From Hybos culiciformis (lineage: Eukaryota; Arthropoda; Insecta; Diptera; Hybotidae), in the NCBI GenBank assembly GCA_964007475.1, contig OZ023275.1, positions 17,215,829 to 17,279,828 on the forward strand: a stretch of 64,000 nt of DNA, in the 5' to 3' direction. The position numbers were made by a program, and so were the translations under genes. Position 1 is the stretch's first letter. The number at the start of each line of letters is the position of its first letter. Positions 63,786-64,000 of the stretch are shown piece after piece. The notes beneath the pieces were generated by a model that saw only the letters and a list, made by a program, of their open reading frames with translations, was not told where the DNA came from and did no database searches.

Positions 63786-64000
63786 GGTAGAGGCGGTGCC
63801 CAAACTCCCAAAACTGAAATCAGTTCTTGGGGCAAAGGCCCTGTTTCGGAGATAGGGCCCCCCAAAGTTTTCATACATTTTTGTATAGAAAAAATTTTTT
63901 TGTGCCCGTTTTGCCCTATTTTTGGGCAGGTAATAGAGGTGGTCCCTAAAATGTTAAATCGGAGACGGTTTTTGCGGGAAGGCCCCCATTTCGGAGTTAT
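63786..64000 (+). repeat. Dispersed repeat with AGAGGCGGTGCC, copy 2, possibly tandem
   Basis: It shares ordered blocks with 28855-28972: AGAGGCGGTGCC, CAGTTCTTG, AAGGCCCTGTTTCGGAGATA, GGGCCCCCCAAAGTTTTCAT and ATTTTTGTAT. A second, more diverged unit begins near 63932 (ATAGAGGTGGTCCC, then GGGAAGGCCCCCATTTCGGA), suggesting a tandem array of about 145 bases per unit that runs off the window edge. Confidence 0.65.

Overview
The window is AT-rich nuclear DNA of an animal, almost certainly an insect. Its genes have spliced exons with GT/AG borders, long introns full of A/T homopolymers, AATAAA polyadenylation signals, poly-glutamine tracts, many small cut-and-paste DNA elements and a short TTAGG-like tract. 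The species cannot be fixed from sequence alone. I rebuilt every gene model by hand by joining exons in phase. Splice sites are read from the sequence; family names come from remembered similarity, not a search.

Layout, left to right: (1) 90-3673 minus, a Myb/SANT (fibrinogen-silencer-binding-like) DNA-binding protein. (2) 3674-16705, 13 kb with no recognisable gene, microsatellites and one degenerate inverted-repeat element. (3) 16706-28063 minus, UBE2Q, an E2 ubiquitin-conjugating enzyme in eight exons with an 8.2 kb first intron that has collected transposon debris. (4) 29218-31989 minus, UTP15 of the small-subunit processome, with a dead LINE reverse transcriptase in its last intron. (5) 34131-35075 plus, TIM29, a mitochondrial inner-membrane translocase subunit. 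(6) 35504-38954 minus, a TAF1C-like RNA polymerase I initiation factor. (7) 40751-42549 plus, DNAJC17, with a possible 62-residue two-exon gene inside its second intron. (8) 42909-45060 minus, SIRT6. (9) 48119-58937 plus, a 2990-residue PWWP / C2H2 / AT-hook chromatin protein with a 7.1 kb exon. (10) 58938-64000, 3' UTR and intergenic sequence with repeats at the edge.

The middle of the window (28-45 kb) is a compact cluster of housekeeping genes in divergent and convergent pairs. Three concern ribosome production or RNA work (UTP15, TAF1C-like, DNAJC17). No operon-like logic is implied. The divergent gaps between them are where mobile elements have landed.

The most striking find is a pair of short elements at 32242-32363 and 39809-40201. 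Both start GGCGCAGTGA, both end CCCCC, and each is flanked by its own perfect 9-bp target duplication. The inside of each is built almost wholly from one ~13-base word repeated in both orientations. The word differs between the two elements (ACATTTGTCCGCG in one, GAAATAAGACCGC in the other) but is nearly uniform within each. Two other families here (28573/45605 and 21412) also have interiors built from repeated or palindromic words.
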